A DNA stretch of 64,000 nucleotides from the NCBI GenBank assembly GCA_937860055.1, contig CALMBO010000027.1, positions 399,838 to 463,837 of the forward strand. Direction: 5' to 3'. Positions 47,237 to 55,468 of this stretch are shown one piece after another. Each line of letters opens with the position of its first letter. Position 1 is the stretch's first letter. Position numbers and translations under genes: made by a program. A model generated the notes under the pieces. That model worked only from the letters and a program-made list of their open reading frames with translations, was not told the DNA's origin and did not search any database. The stretch comes from an uncultured Verrucomicrobiota bacterium (GTDB lineage Bacteria > Verrucomicrobiota > Kiritimatiellia > CAIQIC01 > Lenti-01).

Positions 47237-47794
47237 ATGATCCGGCAACCCCTCCATTCGATTTTCTGGAGTTTTCTCCGCATCGGCGCCGGCGCCTTCG
47301 GCGGCGGCATGGCGGCGCTGCCCGTCTTCGATGCCGAACTCGTCGCCCGCCGCCGCTGGCTCTCGCCCGCGGAAACCGCCGAGGCCTACGCCATCTCCCA
47401 ATCCGTCCCGGGCGTCATCATCGTTAATTTCGCCGTGCTGACGGGCCTTCGCCTGGCCGGCAAGCGCGGGGCGCTGGCGGCGGCCGTCGCCGTCGCCCTG
47501 CCCGCCTTCTTCGTCATCCTGGCCCTGGCCGTGCTGGTTGCCGGGAGATGGGAGAACCGCTGGGTCGCCGCCGCCCTGGCCGGCCTGCGTCCCGCCGTCG
47601 TCGCCATCGTCGCCGGCGCGGCCATCCGCCTCGGATGCGCCAATCTCCGTTCGCCCCTCCTGTGGCTGGCGGCCGCCATCGGCGCCGGCCTGATGCTCTC
47701 CAGGCTCCTCGCCCCCGTTCCGCTCATCCTCCTCGGCGCGGCCGCCGGCCTGGCCATCCATCTCATCCGACGGAAGAAGGAGGCCGCCCCGTGA
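47237..47794 (+). CDS. Chromate transporter, N-terminal-type half (ChrA family)
   Basis: 185 residues, about six membrane spans. It opens with SIFWSFLRIGAGAFGGGMAALPVFDAELV, the CHR-domain signature (F-x-x-G-x-x-xFGGG), followed by SQSVPGVIIVNFAVLTGLRLAG. One CHR domain only: the second half is the next gene, so this is the short-chain, two-gene form of ChrA. Such pairs have been reported to move chromate, but the natural substrate here is unknown. The stop overlaps the next start (GTGA). Confidence 0.88.
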   Translation: MIRQPLHSIFWSFLRIGAGAFGGGMAALPVFDAELVARRRWLSPAETAEAYAISQSVPGVIIVNFAVLTGLRLAGKRGALAAAVAVALPAFFVILALAVLVAGRWENRWVAAALAGLRPAVVAIVAGAAIRLGCANLRSPLLWLAAAIGAGLMLSRLLAPVPLILLGAAAGLAIHLIRRKKEAAP

Positions 47795-48333
47795 GCACGC
47801 ACCTTCTCCTTTTCTGGACGTTCTTCAAGATCAGCCTCTTCAGCATCGGCGGCGGCTACAACATGATCCCCCTGATGCAGCACGAAGTCGCCGCCAACGG
47901 CTGGCTGGCTCCGGAACGGTTCCTCGACATCCTGGCGGTTTCCGAAATCACGCCCGGCCCCGTGGCGGTCAATCTGGCGACCTTCGCCGGCTACCACGTG
48001 GCGGGCTTGACGGGCTCGATCGCGGCGACGGTCGGCGTATGCCTCCCCGGCGCCATCCTCCTGCTGGCGCTGGGCGCGATCGCCATCCGGCTGCGCGACC
48101 GCCCCGCCTTCCGCGCCGCCATGCGCGGACTGATGCCCGCCCTCGTCGGCCTGCTCGCCGCCACCGCCATTCGCCTGGGAATGGCCCTCATCCCCTCCGG
48201 CGCCGCCTTCCCGCCCCTCCAGGCCATCCTGGTTTTCGCCGCCGTCCTCGGACTCGTCCTCTGGAAAAACCTCCACCCCGCCTTCCTCATGCTGGGCGCG
48301 GCCGCCGCCGGCGTGCTCCTCTCCCTCGCCTAG
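47791..48333 (+). CDS. Chromate transporter, C-terminal-type half (ChrA family)
   Basis: 180 residues from the GTG at 47791, overlapping the first half by four bases. It carries its own CHR signature, LFWTFFKISLFSIGGGYNMIPLMQHEV, and SEITPGPVAVNLATFAGYHVAG, which corresponds to the P-G-P motif of the family. The two halves most likely form a heterodimer in the inner membrane. No regulator of chromate resistance is nearby. Confidence 0.88.
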   Translation: MSTHLLLFWTFFKISLFSIGGGYNMIPLMQHEVAANGWLAPERFLDILAVSEITPGPVAVNLATFAGYHVAGLTGSIAATVGVCLPGAILLLALGAIAIRLRDRPAFRAAMRGLMPALVGLLAATAIRLGMALIPSGAAFPPLQAILVFAAVLGLVLWKNLHPAFLMLGAAAAGVLLSLA

Positions 48334-48353
48334 GGCAAACGAACATTCTCCGC

Positions 48354-48411
48354 AGGCCCGGTCCCCTGACCGGGCGGAATCACGCCGCGTGGGGCACGCG
48401 GCCTGCCGCGT
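48354..48411. repeat. Double-hairpin intergenic repeat, copy 1
   Basis: First stem GCCCGGTC/GACCGGGC around CCCT (48356-48375), second stem GCCGCGTG/CACGCGGC around GGG (48384-48402). It lies just after the chromate transporter pair. A second copy is at 57219-57273. Confidence 0.8.
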
Positions 48412-48451
48412 GAAATCCGCTGCGGAAAATCAAAAAGGCGACGCCCGAACG

Positions 48452-48471
48452 TTTTTCCATTGTGTGGAAAA
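48452..48471. repeat. Third copy of the TTTTTCCA/TGGAAAAA palindrome
   Basis: Arms TTTTTCCA and TGGAAAA around TTGTG, which is the reverse complement of the CACAA core of the copy at 1819. The element thus lies in reverse orientation, one base beyond the stop codon of the response regulator gene. Confidence 0.85.
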
Positions 48472-48472
48472 C

Positions 48473-49837
48473 TCAGAACGGGAGGCCGTAATCCTGGATC
48501 TTGCGCTGGATGGTGCGGCGCGACAGGCCGAGCTGTTCCGCCGTCAGGCTGCGGTTGCCGCCGTTCTTGCGCAGCGCTTCTTCCAAGATCTTCTTTTCGA
48601 TCTCTTCCAGCGTCATGCCTTCCGGTGCGGTCCACCCGCCGGGAATCGCGGGACCTTTCGCCGAAGGCCCGTCCAGGCGCAGGCGCGCCGCCTCCAGCAC
48701 CTCGCCCGGCGCCGTGACCACCGCGGCTTCCACCGTGTTGCGCAACTCGCGGATATTGCCGGGCCAGGCATAGTCCTCCAGCCGCGCGTACCATTCCGGC
48801 TCCACTTCGCGGATGCGCTTGCCATGTTCCGCCTGCGCCATCGCGATGAACCGCTCCGCCAGCGGCCGGATGTCCGCGCGCCGTTCGCGCAAGGGCGGCA
48901 GCGCAATGCCGACGACCTGCAGGCGGTACAGCAGATCCTGGCGGAACGCGCCCGAGGCGACCCGCGCGTCCAGGTCGCGGTTCGTGGCCGACACCAGCCG
49001 GACATCCACCTGGAAGCTTTCATGCCCGCCCACGCGCATGATCTCCCGGTCCTCCAGCACGCGCAGCAGCTTCACCTGCACCGAAGGCGGCGCATCGCCG
49101 ATCTCGTCGAGGAACAGCGTCCCCCCCTGCGCCCGCTCGAACGCGCCCGCATGCCGCGCCACCGCGCCTGTGAACGCCCCCTTCTCGTGCCCGAACAGCT
49201 CGCTCTCCAGCAGGCTTTCCGTGAAGGCCGCGCAATTGACCGCGACAAACGGGCCGTCCGCCCGGGGACCGTCCGCATGGAGCGCGCGGGCCACCAGTTC
49301 CTTGCCGGTTCCGCTTTCGCCGCGGATCAGCACTGTCGCATGGGCCCGCGCCAGCGCCAGCGTCTGGCGCACCACTTCGCGCATCGCGGGCGATTCCGCC
49401 ACCCACGTCTGGGCCGACCATTTGCCTCGCACTTCCTCGTTCAGCCGCTCCACCTGCCTGCGCAGCCGGGCGGCTTCCAAGGCGCGCGCCAGCTTGGCCT
49501 GCAGGTCGTCGATGTCCAGCGGCTTCTGCAGATAATCGTAGGCGCCTTCCTTCATCGCCCGCACGCTGGAGTCGATGGATCCATAGGCCGTCATCAGGAT
49601 CACCGGCGTCCGCCCCGCATCCAGCCCCCGGATCCGCTTCATCACCTCGATCCCGTCGATGTCCGGCAGCACCAGGTCCGAGAGCACCACGTCCGCGCCC
49701 TTCGCGCGGAAGGCCTCCACCCCGGCGCCTCCCGTCGCCGCCAGTTCCGCGTCGTAGCCCAGGTCGCCGATGGCTTCCAGCAGGGAGCGCCCGTTGTCCG
49801 CGTCGTCTTCCACGATCAAGAGGCGTGGCCTGCTCAT
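48473..49837 (-). CDS. NtrC-family sigma-54-dependent response regulator
   Basis: 454 residues in three domains. Receiver (about 1-120): LLIVEDDADNG, phospho-acceptor Asp in VLSDLVLPDIDG, Thr in LMTAYGS and Lys in LQKPLD. AAA+ domain (about 145-370): Walker A RGESGTGKELVARALH, sigma-54-contacting ELFGHEKGAFTGA, Walker B GGTLFLDEIGD. A Fis-type helix-turn-helix ends the protein (LEEALRKNGGNRSLTAEQLGLSRRTIQRK). It activates sigma-54 promoters when phosphorylated by the partner kinase encoded immediately upstream. The stimulus and targets are unknown. Confidence 0.94.
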   Translation of the reverse strand: MSRPRLLIVEDDADNGRSLLEAIGDLGYDAELAATGGAGVEAFRAKGADVVLSDLVLPDIDGIEVMKRIRGLDAGRTPVILMTAYGSIDSSVRAMKEGAYDYLQKPLDIDDLQAKLARALEAARLRRQVERLNEEVRGKWSAQTWVAESPAMREVVRQTLALARAHATVLIRGESGTGKELVARALHADGPRADGPFVAVNCAAFTESLLESELFGHEKGAFTGAVARHAGAFERAQGGTLFLDEIGDAPPSVQVKLLRVLEDREIMRVGGHESFQVDVRLVSATNRDLDARVASGAFRQDLLYRLQVVGIALPPLRERRADIRPLAERFIAMAQAEHGKRIREVEPEWYARLEDYAWPGNIRELRNTVEAAVVTAPGEVLEAARLRLDGPSAKGPAIPGGWTAPEGMTLEEIEKKILEEALRKNGGNRSLTAEQLGLSRRTIQRKIQDYGLPF

Positions 49838-51177
49838 GTCAGCTCCTTCTCCGCCAGCGGGAATTCCATGCGCAGCCGCGCCCCCGGACCTCCGGGCTCG
49901 GCCACGGCCAGCGTTCCGCCGTTCTTTTCAATGGCCGTGCGGGCCAGGAAGAGCCCCAGTCCCGTGCCCTGCGGACGCGTCGTATAGAACATCTCGAACA
50001 CGCGCTCGCGGTCCGCCTTCGGAATGCCCGGCCCCGTGTCGCAAACATCCAGGCGCGCACAGGAACCTTCGCGGGAAATCTCCAGCGAGACCCGCCCCCC
50101 CTGCCCGGCGTGCTGCGTGGCGTTCAGTAGCACGTTCAGCAGCGCGCGCTTCACCGCGGCGCCGGAAGCCAGGATGGGAACCTCCTCCGCGGCGCGGATC
50201 TCGTGCGCCACGCCGGACGCCTCGAAGCGCGGAACCAGCATTTCCGCGCATTCCCTCGCGCAGGCCGCCAAATCCAGGCGCTCGGGGGCCGTTTCGCCGG
50301 GGCGCGCCAGCACCAGGAATTCCTGGAACACCTTCTCCATCCGGTCGAGCGTGTGCCGCATCCGGCCGGCCAGCGAAGCCACCCGGTCCGTCCGCGCCTC
50401 CGCGCCGCGCCCGGCTTCCTTCTCCAGCATCTGCGCGTCCAGCCGCAGGCTCGACATCGGATTGCGGAAATCGTGCACGATGCCGTTGGCCAGCATGCCG
50501 GAAAACGCCAGATGCTCCTCGCGGCGGCGGGCGCGTTCCCGGCGCTCTTCGCGGCGCACCACCCCCGCCACCAGCGCCAGGCATGCCGCAAAGCATCCCG
50601 CGATGGTCATCAGGCTCAGGCGGTAGAGGGACTCGATCGCGCGGGCGGCAGGCCATTCCTCCCGCTCCACCGCGCGGCGCCGCATCCCCAGATCGAGCGA
50701 AACCGGCTCCGCGCGGGGATTCGTGACCGCCACGGAAAAGGTCACCACCGGGATCTCTTCGCCTCCCGCCGAAAGAAGCTGGCGCCCGATGGCGACGGGG
50801 CCGCTGAAATGGAAATCGCCGGCCAGCGGTTCCGATCCCGGTTCCTCCGCATGCTCCTGGAACAGCGTCACGCCGCCCCGGCGCACCGCCACGAATTCCA
50901 GATCGCCTTCCACTTCGCGGAGGGACCGCAGCAGGCCCGAAAACTCGCGCCAGGCCCCGGCGTCCCCCGTTTCGGCTGCCGAGGCCGCCCGCATCGCCAG
51001 GCTCATTGCCAGCCACTGCCCGCGCTCGGCCACCGCCTGCGCCGCCGCCTGGTGCGCCGCCTGGCTGTGCCAGCGCTGCAACACGAACAGCCCGCTGGCC
51101 GCCAAGATGGCGACCAGCGCCACCCAGGCCGCCGCCGTCCATGCGAACGAGAAGCGCCGGTTCCCAAGCTTTTCCAT
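49834..51177 (-). CDS. Membrane sensor histidine kinase
   Basis: 447 residues from the ATG at 51177. A membrane span (about 11-35), an extracytoplasmic sensing region (about 36-190) and a second span (about 200-220, LSLMTIAGCFAACLALVAGV) lead to the kinase core. The phospho-acceptor His is in MLANGIVHDFRNPMSSLRLDA, an unusual H-DFRNP version of the common HE(L/I)RNP box. The ATPase domain has LLNVLLNATQHAG, VCDTGPGIP and GTGLGLFLA. Its stop overlaps the response regulator start (ATGA), so the pair is co-translated. Signal unknown. Confidence 0.92.
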   Translation of the reverse strand: MEKLGNRRFSFAWTAAAWVALVAILAASGLFVLQRWHSQAAHQAAAQAVAERGQWLAMSLAMRAASAAETGDAGAWREFSGLLRSLREVEGDLEFVAVRRGGVTLFQEHAEEPGSEPLAGDFHFSGPVAIGRQLLSAGGEEIPVVTFSVAVTNPRAEPVSLDLGMRRRAVEREEWPAARAIESLYRLSLMTIAGCFAACLALVAGVVRREERRERARRREEHLAFSGMLANGIVHDFRNPMSSLRLDAQMLEKEAGRGAEARTDRVASLAGRMRHTLDRMEKVFQEFLVLARPGETAPERLDLAACARECAEMLVPRFEASGVAHEIRAAEEVPILASGAAVKRALLNVLLNATQHAGQGGRVSLEISREGSCARLDVCDTGPGIPKADRERVFEMFYTTRPQGTGLGLFLARTAIEKNGGTLAVAEPGGPGARLRMEFPLAEKELT

Positions 51178-51185
51178 GCCGGACC

Positions 51186-51213
51186 ATTCTATCCCGCATC
51201 CTCCGGCCCGCAA
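51186..51213 (-). promoter_or_regulatory. Promoter of the histidine kinase operon, predicted leaderless
   Basis: Minus strand: TTGCGG (51213-51208), 16 bases, TAGAAT (51191-51186), then 8 bases to the ATG. Confidence 0.5.
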
Positions 51214-51223
51214 GTTTTTACGG

Positions 51224-51251
51224 TTGTTTTCGGCTTTTCCTGCGGTATCTT
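51224..51251 (+). promoter_or_regulatory. Possible promoter of def
   Basis: TTGTTT (51224-51229), 16 bases, TATCTT (51246-51251), then 11 bases to the def ATG and no Shine-Dalgarno sequence. Confidence 0.4.
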
Positions 51252-51262
51252 CTCCTTCCGAC

Positions 51263-51832
51263 ATGAGCAGCGTCCTCCCCATCCGAACCTATGGCGACCC
51301 GGTCCTGCGCGAACCCGCCCGGCCCGTGAAAGCCATCACGCCGGAAATCCAGGCCCTCGTCGGCGACATGTTCGAAACCATGCGCGCTTCCCAAGGCGTC
51401 GGACTCGCCGCCCAGCAGGTCGGCCGCACCGAATCCATCTGCGTGATCGAACTCCCCGAAGGCTACGACGTGGAGGACGAGCAAGGCCCCCGTCTCAACC
51501 CCGACGTCCCCCTCTCCCTCGCCCTCGTCAACCCGAAGATCATCGAGGCCTCCGACGAAACCTGCACTATGGAGGAAGGCTGCCTCAGCTTTCCCGACAT
51601 CCGCGGCAACGTCGAACGCCCCTGGAGCGTCGTCATCGAACACCTCGGCCTCGACGGCAAACCCCGGACGACGCGGCTGAACGGCTTCTTCGCCCGCGTC
51701 GCCCAGCACGAAATGGACCATCTCGACGGCGAGCTGTTCATCGACCGTTTCAGCCACGTCAAGAAGCTGGCCATCCGCTCGAAGCTCAAGCGGCTCCAGG
51801 CCGAAACGCAGGAAAAGCTCCACTCCGCCTGA
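51263..51832 (+). CDS. def: Peptide deformylase
   Basis: 189 residues from the ATG at 51263. The three metal/active-site motifs are intact: GVGLAAQQVG, EEGCLSFPDI and VAQHEMDHLDGELFIDR. It removes the formyl group from new proteins. The frame is open for a long way upstream, antisense to the kinase gene, but the family start PIRTYGDPVLREPA fixes the N-terminus. fmt, its usual partner, is not adjacent; a nitroreductase follows after 13 bases with a GGAGGA ribosome-binding site. Confidence 0.96.
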   Translation: MSSVLPIRTYGDPVLREPARPVKAITPEIQALVGDMFETMRASQGVGLAAQQVGRTESICVIELPEGYDVEDEQGPRLNPDVPLSLALVNPKIIEASDETCTMEEGCLSFPDIRGNVERPWSVVIEHLGLDGKPRTTRLNGFFARVAQHEMDHLDGELFIDRFSHVKKLAIRSKLKRLQAETQEKLHSA

Positions 51833-51845
51833 TCCGGAGGAATCC

Positions 51846-52364
51846 ATGAACCCGATCCTCGCCCCTCTCTTCGCGCGCCGCAGCGTGCGGAAATACCAGG
51901 ACAAGCCCGTGCCTGCCGCCGTCATCCGGGACGTGCTCGAGGCCGCCATGGCCGCCCCCTCCGCCAATGCCAAGGATCCCTGGGAGATCATCGTCGTCCA
52001 GAAGCCCGATGTCCTGGCGGAAATCGCCGCAGGCCTTCCCTACGGCAAGATGCTCGCCGGCGCCCCCGTCGGATTCGTCGTCTGCGGCGATCTCCGGCGC
52101 GTGAACGGGCAGCACCTGTCCTATCTGCTGCAGGATTGCTCCGCGTGCATCGAGAACCTGCTGCTGGCCCTCTCCATGCTGGGTCTCGGCGGCGTCTGGC
52201 TCGGCGTGCATCCGCGCGAGGACCGCATCGCCCACCTGCACGGCCTGTTCCGGCTGCCGGAACACGTCCTCCCCATCGGCGTCGTCTCCGCCGGATACCC
52301 CGCCGAACAGCCCGCCCCCCGCACCCGCTTCTCCCCGGCGCGCGTCCACCGCGGAAAATGGTGA
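51846..52364 (+). CDS. Nitroreductase family protein
   Basis: 172-residue FMN enzyme of the short nitroreductase type. The phosphate/FMN-binding start LFARRSVRKYQDKPV and the AAMAAPSANAKDPWEIIVVQ segment are typical, as is the LLQDCSACIENLLLALSMLGLGGVWLGVHPRE region near the dimer interface and the ending PRTRFSPARVHRGKW. It probably reduces a quinone, nitro compound or flavin with NAD(P)H; substrate unknown. It has a strong GGAGGA ribosome-binding site and probably shares the def transcript. Confidence 0.9.
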   Translation: MNPILAPLFARRSVRKYQDKPVPAAVIRDVLEAAMAAPSANAKDPWEIIVVQKPDVLAEIAAGLPYGKMLAGAPVGFVVCGDLRRVNGQHLSYLLQDCSACIENLLLALSMLGLGGVWLGVHPREDRIAHLHGLFRLPEHVLPIGVVSAGYPAEQPAPRTRFSPARVHRGKW

Positions 52365-52368
52365 TCCG

Positions 52369-52743
52369 CTAGAATCCGCGCTGGATCGAAAACGTCGCGC
52401 GCGGCTCTTCCCCGTCGGCGCTCGTTTCGTATCCCATCCAGAGTCCTTCCATCGGCAGGCGGATCTCCACCCCCCGCAGCCGGGTCTCCATCTCCGCCGG
52501 CGAAAGCGGCCCCTCCAGGACCGGACGCTCCACCTTCAGCCGGAAGTCCGGCAGTTTTTCCGGAAACATCCACGCCAGATTCATCCGGCCCATGGTCGAA
52601 CGGACCAGCGGCGAACTCAACGTCAGCAGCGGCGCGGAAGGCCCCGCGGCCGCGGGAGCCGGCAGCGCCGGGTCCTGGGCCGGTGCCCAGGCCGCGCAAA
52701 GGAGAAGGAATCCTCCGCCCCATGCTTTCCAGACTGAATCCAT
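52369..52743 (-). CDS. Small exported protein of unknown function
   Basis: 124 residues from the ATG at 52743. A signal peptide (VWKAWGGGFLLLCAAWAPAQ) is followed by an Ala/Pro-rich stretch and a short domain with LVRSTMGRMNLAWMFPEKLPDFRLKVE and RGVEIRLPMEGLWMGYETSADGEEP. No family recognised. It is convergent to the nitroreductase gene, five bases apart. A consensus-like promoter ends 7 bases before the ATG, which is good evidence that it is a real gene. Confidence 0.7.
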   Translation of the reverse strand: MDSVWKAWGGGFLLLCAAWAPAQDPALPAPAAAGPSAPLLTLSSPLVRSTMGRMNLAWMFPEKLPDFRLKVERPVLEGPLSPAEMETRLRGVEIRLPMEGLWMGYETSADGEEPRATFSIQRGF

Positions 52744-52750
52744 GCCCCCT

Positions 52751-52780
52751 ACCATACCCCCCGGCGCCGCAGGCTGTCAA
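52751..52780 (-). promoter_or_regulatory. Promoter of the small exported protein, predicted leaderless
   Basis: Minus strand: perfect TTGACA (52780-52775), 18 bases, TATGGT (52756-52751), then 7 bases to the ATG at 52743. Confidence 0.65.
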
Positions 52781-52890
52781 AACCGCCCGGAAATCCGGGA
52801 ATGACCGGTTTTCCACCGGTGGAATTTTCTCTTTCCCCTGCCCCCGTCCCCCGCTACAGTCCCCGAATCCGTTTGACAGGAGAAAACATC

Positions 52891-54213
52891 ATGGCAGGCA
52901 TCTTCAAGGCATACGACATCCGCGGCATCTACGGCGATTCGCTCACCGACGACATCGCGTTCCGCATCGGCCGGGCCATCTTCACCTTCCTCGGCTGCAA
53001 GAAGGTCGTCGTCGGCCGCGACATGCGCCCCCATTCCAAGCCGCTCTTCGACGCCCTCGCCCGCGGCCTCGCCCTCCAAGGCGCCGATGTCGTCGACCTC
53101 GGCCTCTGCTCCACCCCCATGTCCTACTACGCCAACAAGCTCCTCGGCGCCGACGCCTCCGTCATGATCACCGCCTCCCACAATCCCGGCCCGTGGAACG
53201 GATTCAAGATCTGCCGCGCCAACGCCATCCCCCTCTCCGGCGCCACCGGCATCCTCGACATCGAACGCATCGTCAAGGAAGAGGACTTCGCCCCCGTCGC
53301 CACCGCCAAGGGCCGCATCACCACCTACGACATCCTCCCCGCCTACGCCGAGCACTTCCGCGCCTTCGCCGATATCCGCCGCCCCCTGAACGTCCTCGTC
53401 GATTACGCCAACGCCATGGGCATCCTCGAAGCCCGGACGTTCGACGGCCTGTTCCAGATCACCCCGCTCTTCGACACCCTCGACGGCACCTTCCCCAACC
53501 ACGAGGCCAACCCCCTCGACACCCACACCCTCGCCGCCGCCCAGAAAGCCGTCCGCGCCGGCAGGTTCGACTTCGCCGCCTGCTTCGACGGCGATGCCGA
53601 CCGCGTCGGCTTCCTCGACGAAAAGGGCGACATCATCCCCATGGACATGATCACCGCCCTCATCGCCCGCACCCTCCTCGAAAAGAATCCCGGCGCCAAC
53701 ATCTTCTACGACCTGCGCTCCTCCTGGGCCGTCAAGGAGGTCATCCTCGAAAGCGGCGGCAAGCCCAACCAGAGCCGCGTCGGCCACGCCTTCATCAAGG
53801 CCCAGATGCGCGAAAAGGACGCCCTCTTCGCCGGCGAACTCTCCGGCCACTACTACTTCAAGGAAAACTCCTTCGCTGAATCCTCCGCCCTCGCCGTCCT
53901 CTTCATCGCCAACCTTGTCTCGAAATCCGACAAGCCGCTCTCGCAGCTCATCGCCCCCATCCAGCGCTACTTCGCCAGCGGCGAAATCAATTCCACCGTC
54001 GCCGACGCTCCGGCCGTCCTGAAGAAACTGCGCGCGAAGTATTCCGACGCCTCCATCCTGGAACTCGACGGCCTCAGCTTCGAATACCCCACCTGGTGGT
54101 TCAACGTCCGCAGTTCCAACACCGAACCCCTCGTCCGCCTCAATCTCGAGGCCAAGACAAAGGCCGAAATGGAAGCCCGGCGCGACGAAGTCCTCGCGCT
54201 GATCCGCGGCTGA
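52891..54213 (+). CDS. Phosphomannomutase/phosphoglucomutase
   Basis: 440 residues of the alpha-D-phosphohexomutase superfamily. Substrate and catalytic loops: FKAYDIRGIYGD, the active-site Ser in MITASHNPGPWNGFK, the metal loop CFDGDADRVGF, the sugar-recognition loop FAGELSGHYYFKEN and the phosphate-binding VRSSNTEPLVRLNLEA. The GELSGH loop suits dual mannose/glucose phosphomutases (AlgC/ManB type). It supplies sugar 1-phosphates for polysaccharide, LPS or glycogen. An excellent GACAGGAGA site precedes the ATG, and a TACAGT box at 52854 suggests a normal leader. Confidence 0.93.
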   Translation: MAGIFKAYDIRGIYGDSLTDDIAFRIGRAIFTFLGCKKVVVGRDMRPHSKPLFDALARGLALQGADVVDLGLCSTPMSYYANKLLGADASVMITASHNPGPWNGFKICRANAIPLSGATGILDIERIVKEEDFAPVATAKGRITTYDILPAYAEHFRAFADIRRPLNVLVDYANAMGILEARTFDGLFQITPLFDTLDGTFPNHEANPLDTHTLAAAQKAVRAGRFDFAACFDGDADRVGFLDEKGDIIPMDMITALIARTLLEKNPGANIFYDLRSSWAVKEVILESGGKPNQSRVGHAFIKAQMREKDALFAGELSGHYYFKENSFAESSALAVLFIANLVSKSDKPLSQLIAPIQRYFASGEINSTVADAPAVLKKLRAKYSDASILELDGLSFEYPTWWFNVRSSNTEPLVRLNLEAKTKAEMEARRDEVLALIRG

Positions 54214-54239
54214 CCCTGCGGATCAGGCAGTTATCGGAA

Positions 54240-54353
54240 GGCTGTCATCCCGAGCCTGTCGAGGGATCTCGGCTTGACCCCATGGTTTCGCCGTTGGGAT
54301 CTGCCGAGATGTTTCGACTTCGGCGCGATGCGCCTGCGCTCAACATGACCGAT
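54240..54353. repeat. Dispersed TGTCATCCCGAGC-type intergenic repeat
   Basis: The stretch starts TGTCATCCCGAGCCTGTCGA with GGGATCTCGGC, and ends with GCCGAGATGTTTCGACTTCG followed by CTCAACATGAC. I recognise this layout from short extragenic repeats scattered through many bacterial genomes. The ends form a partial inverted repeat (GATCTCGGC with GCCGAGAT). It fills most of the 184-base gap between the phosphomutase gene and murB. Confidence 0.7.
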
Positions 54354-54397
54354 GGTTTGTTCCCCACATCGGCAAAACTCAAGATTCGCCAGGAAAC

Positions 54398-55279
54398 CTA
54401 AACTTGCCCCCAGAACCGCACTTCCGGCTCCAGCACGAGCCCGAACCGCTCCTTCACTGCGCCCGCCATCCGCGCCGCCAGCTTCGCCACGTCCCGCGCC
54501 GTCGCCCCCGGCCCCGCGATCACGATGTTTGCATGCTTCTCGAACACGTACGCCCCGCCTTCGCGCATCGCCTTCGCCCCCGCCTTCTCCAGGAAAATGC
54601 CGGCCGATTGCCGGCGCCCCCCCTCCGCCTCCGCCGGCAGGTTCTTGAAGAAGCTCCCCGCCGTCGGCTGAACCCTCCAGTCCGGATGTTTCTCCCGCCG
54701 CGCCGCCAAGGTCTCCTCCCGCTTCGCCTTCAGCGCCGCCCGGTCGCCCGCGCGGACGCGGAACCACGCCCGCACCACGACATCGCCCGTCTGCTGGAGT
54801 GACGACTGGCGATAGGCGAATTCCAGCGCCGCGCGCGGCAGGATCTTCTTTTCACCTTCTCGCGTCAGCACCTCCACGCGCTCCAGCACGTCCCCCAGCT
54901 GCAAGCCGAATGCACCGGCGTTGCCGCAGACCCCGCCCCCCACCGTCCCCGGAATTCCCGATCCGAATTCCAGCCCCTCCAGCCCCTCTTCCGCCGCAAA
55001 CCGGGACAGTGCATCCAGCGCCGTCCCCGCCGAGGCGCAAACGGCATCCCCTTCCAACCGGCAATCCGGAAGCTCCGACGAGATCCGCAGCACCGCCTCG
55101 GGAATCCCCGCATCCGCCACCAGCAGGTTCGATCCCCCGCCCATGACGCGCCACGGAATCCGCGCCGCGTTCCAGCCGCGGATGACCTCCGCCGCCGCCT
55201 TCGCATCGGCCACCGTGGCCAGTTCGCGGCAGGAACCGCCCAGCCGGAATGTGGTGTAGTCTGTCAGCCACTCTTTCAT
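54398..55279 (-). CDS. murB: UDP-N-acetylenolpyruvoylglucosamine reductase
   Basis: 293-residue FAD enzyme that makes UDP-MurNAc for peptidoglycan. TTFRLGGSCREL at the start, VMGGGSNLLVAD, GIPGTVGGGVCGNAGAFG, AYRQSSLQ and the catalytic-Ser region PTAGSFFKNLPAE are all present. The length and the YRxS region fit the shorter type II MurB. Other mur genes are not adjacent. It stands alone between two repeats. Confidence 0.94.
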   Translation of the reverse strand: MKEWLTDYTTFRLGGSCRELATVADAKAAAEVIRGWNAARIPWRVMGGGSNLLVADAGIPEAVLRISSELPDCRLEGDAVCASAGTALDALSRFAAEEGLEGLEFGSGIPGTVGGGVCGNAGAFGLQLGDVLERVEVLTREGEKKILPRAALEFAYRQSSLQQTGDVVVRAWFRVRAGDRAALKAKREETLAARREKHPDWRVQPTAGSFFKNLPAEAEGGRRQSAGIFLEKAGAKAMREGGAYVFEKHANIVIAGPGATARDVAKLAARMAGAVKERFGLVLEPEVRFWGQV

Positions 55280-55468
55280 TGAACGCGCCCCATCCTACGC
55301 CCCCCCGCCTCCCCGCGCCAGCCTTTTGCCCCAAGCAGAAAACCATCTCTCGCCAAGAACGCAAAGAGCGCAAAGTTCTGATATTCCAATATGGAGAAAA
55401 TGCCGGGCACTGCTACCAGCCCCCGTTCAAGGGAATCACATGCCCGCGAACCGCAGGTTGTGCCAGCA
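55280..55468. other. Gene-free stretch upstream of murB
   Basis: Holds a weak putative murB promoter (minus strand CTGGCG 55321-55316, 18 bases, TAGGAT 55297-55292, 12 bases before the ATG) and a short AACGCAAAGAGCGCAAAG run. No gene or RNA seen. Confidence 0.5.

Noticed and set aside
48452..48471. Palindrome as a terminator for the response regulator gene
   Set aside because: On the gene's strand the stem is followed by CG-rich sequence, with no run of T.
52809..52828. TTTTCCACCGGTGGAATTTT as a fourth member of the TTTTTCCA/TGGAAAAA family
   Set aside because: The core is four bases (CCGG), not the five-base CACAA type, and the right arm does not end in AAAAA, so relatedness is not supported.
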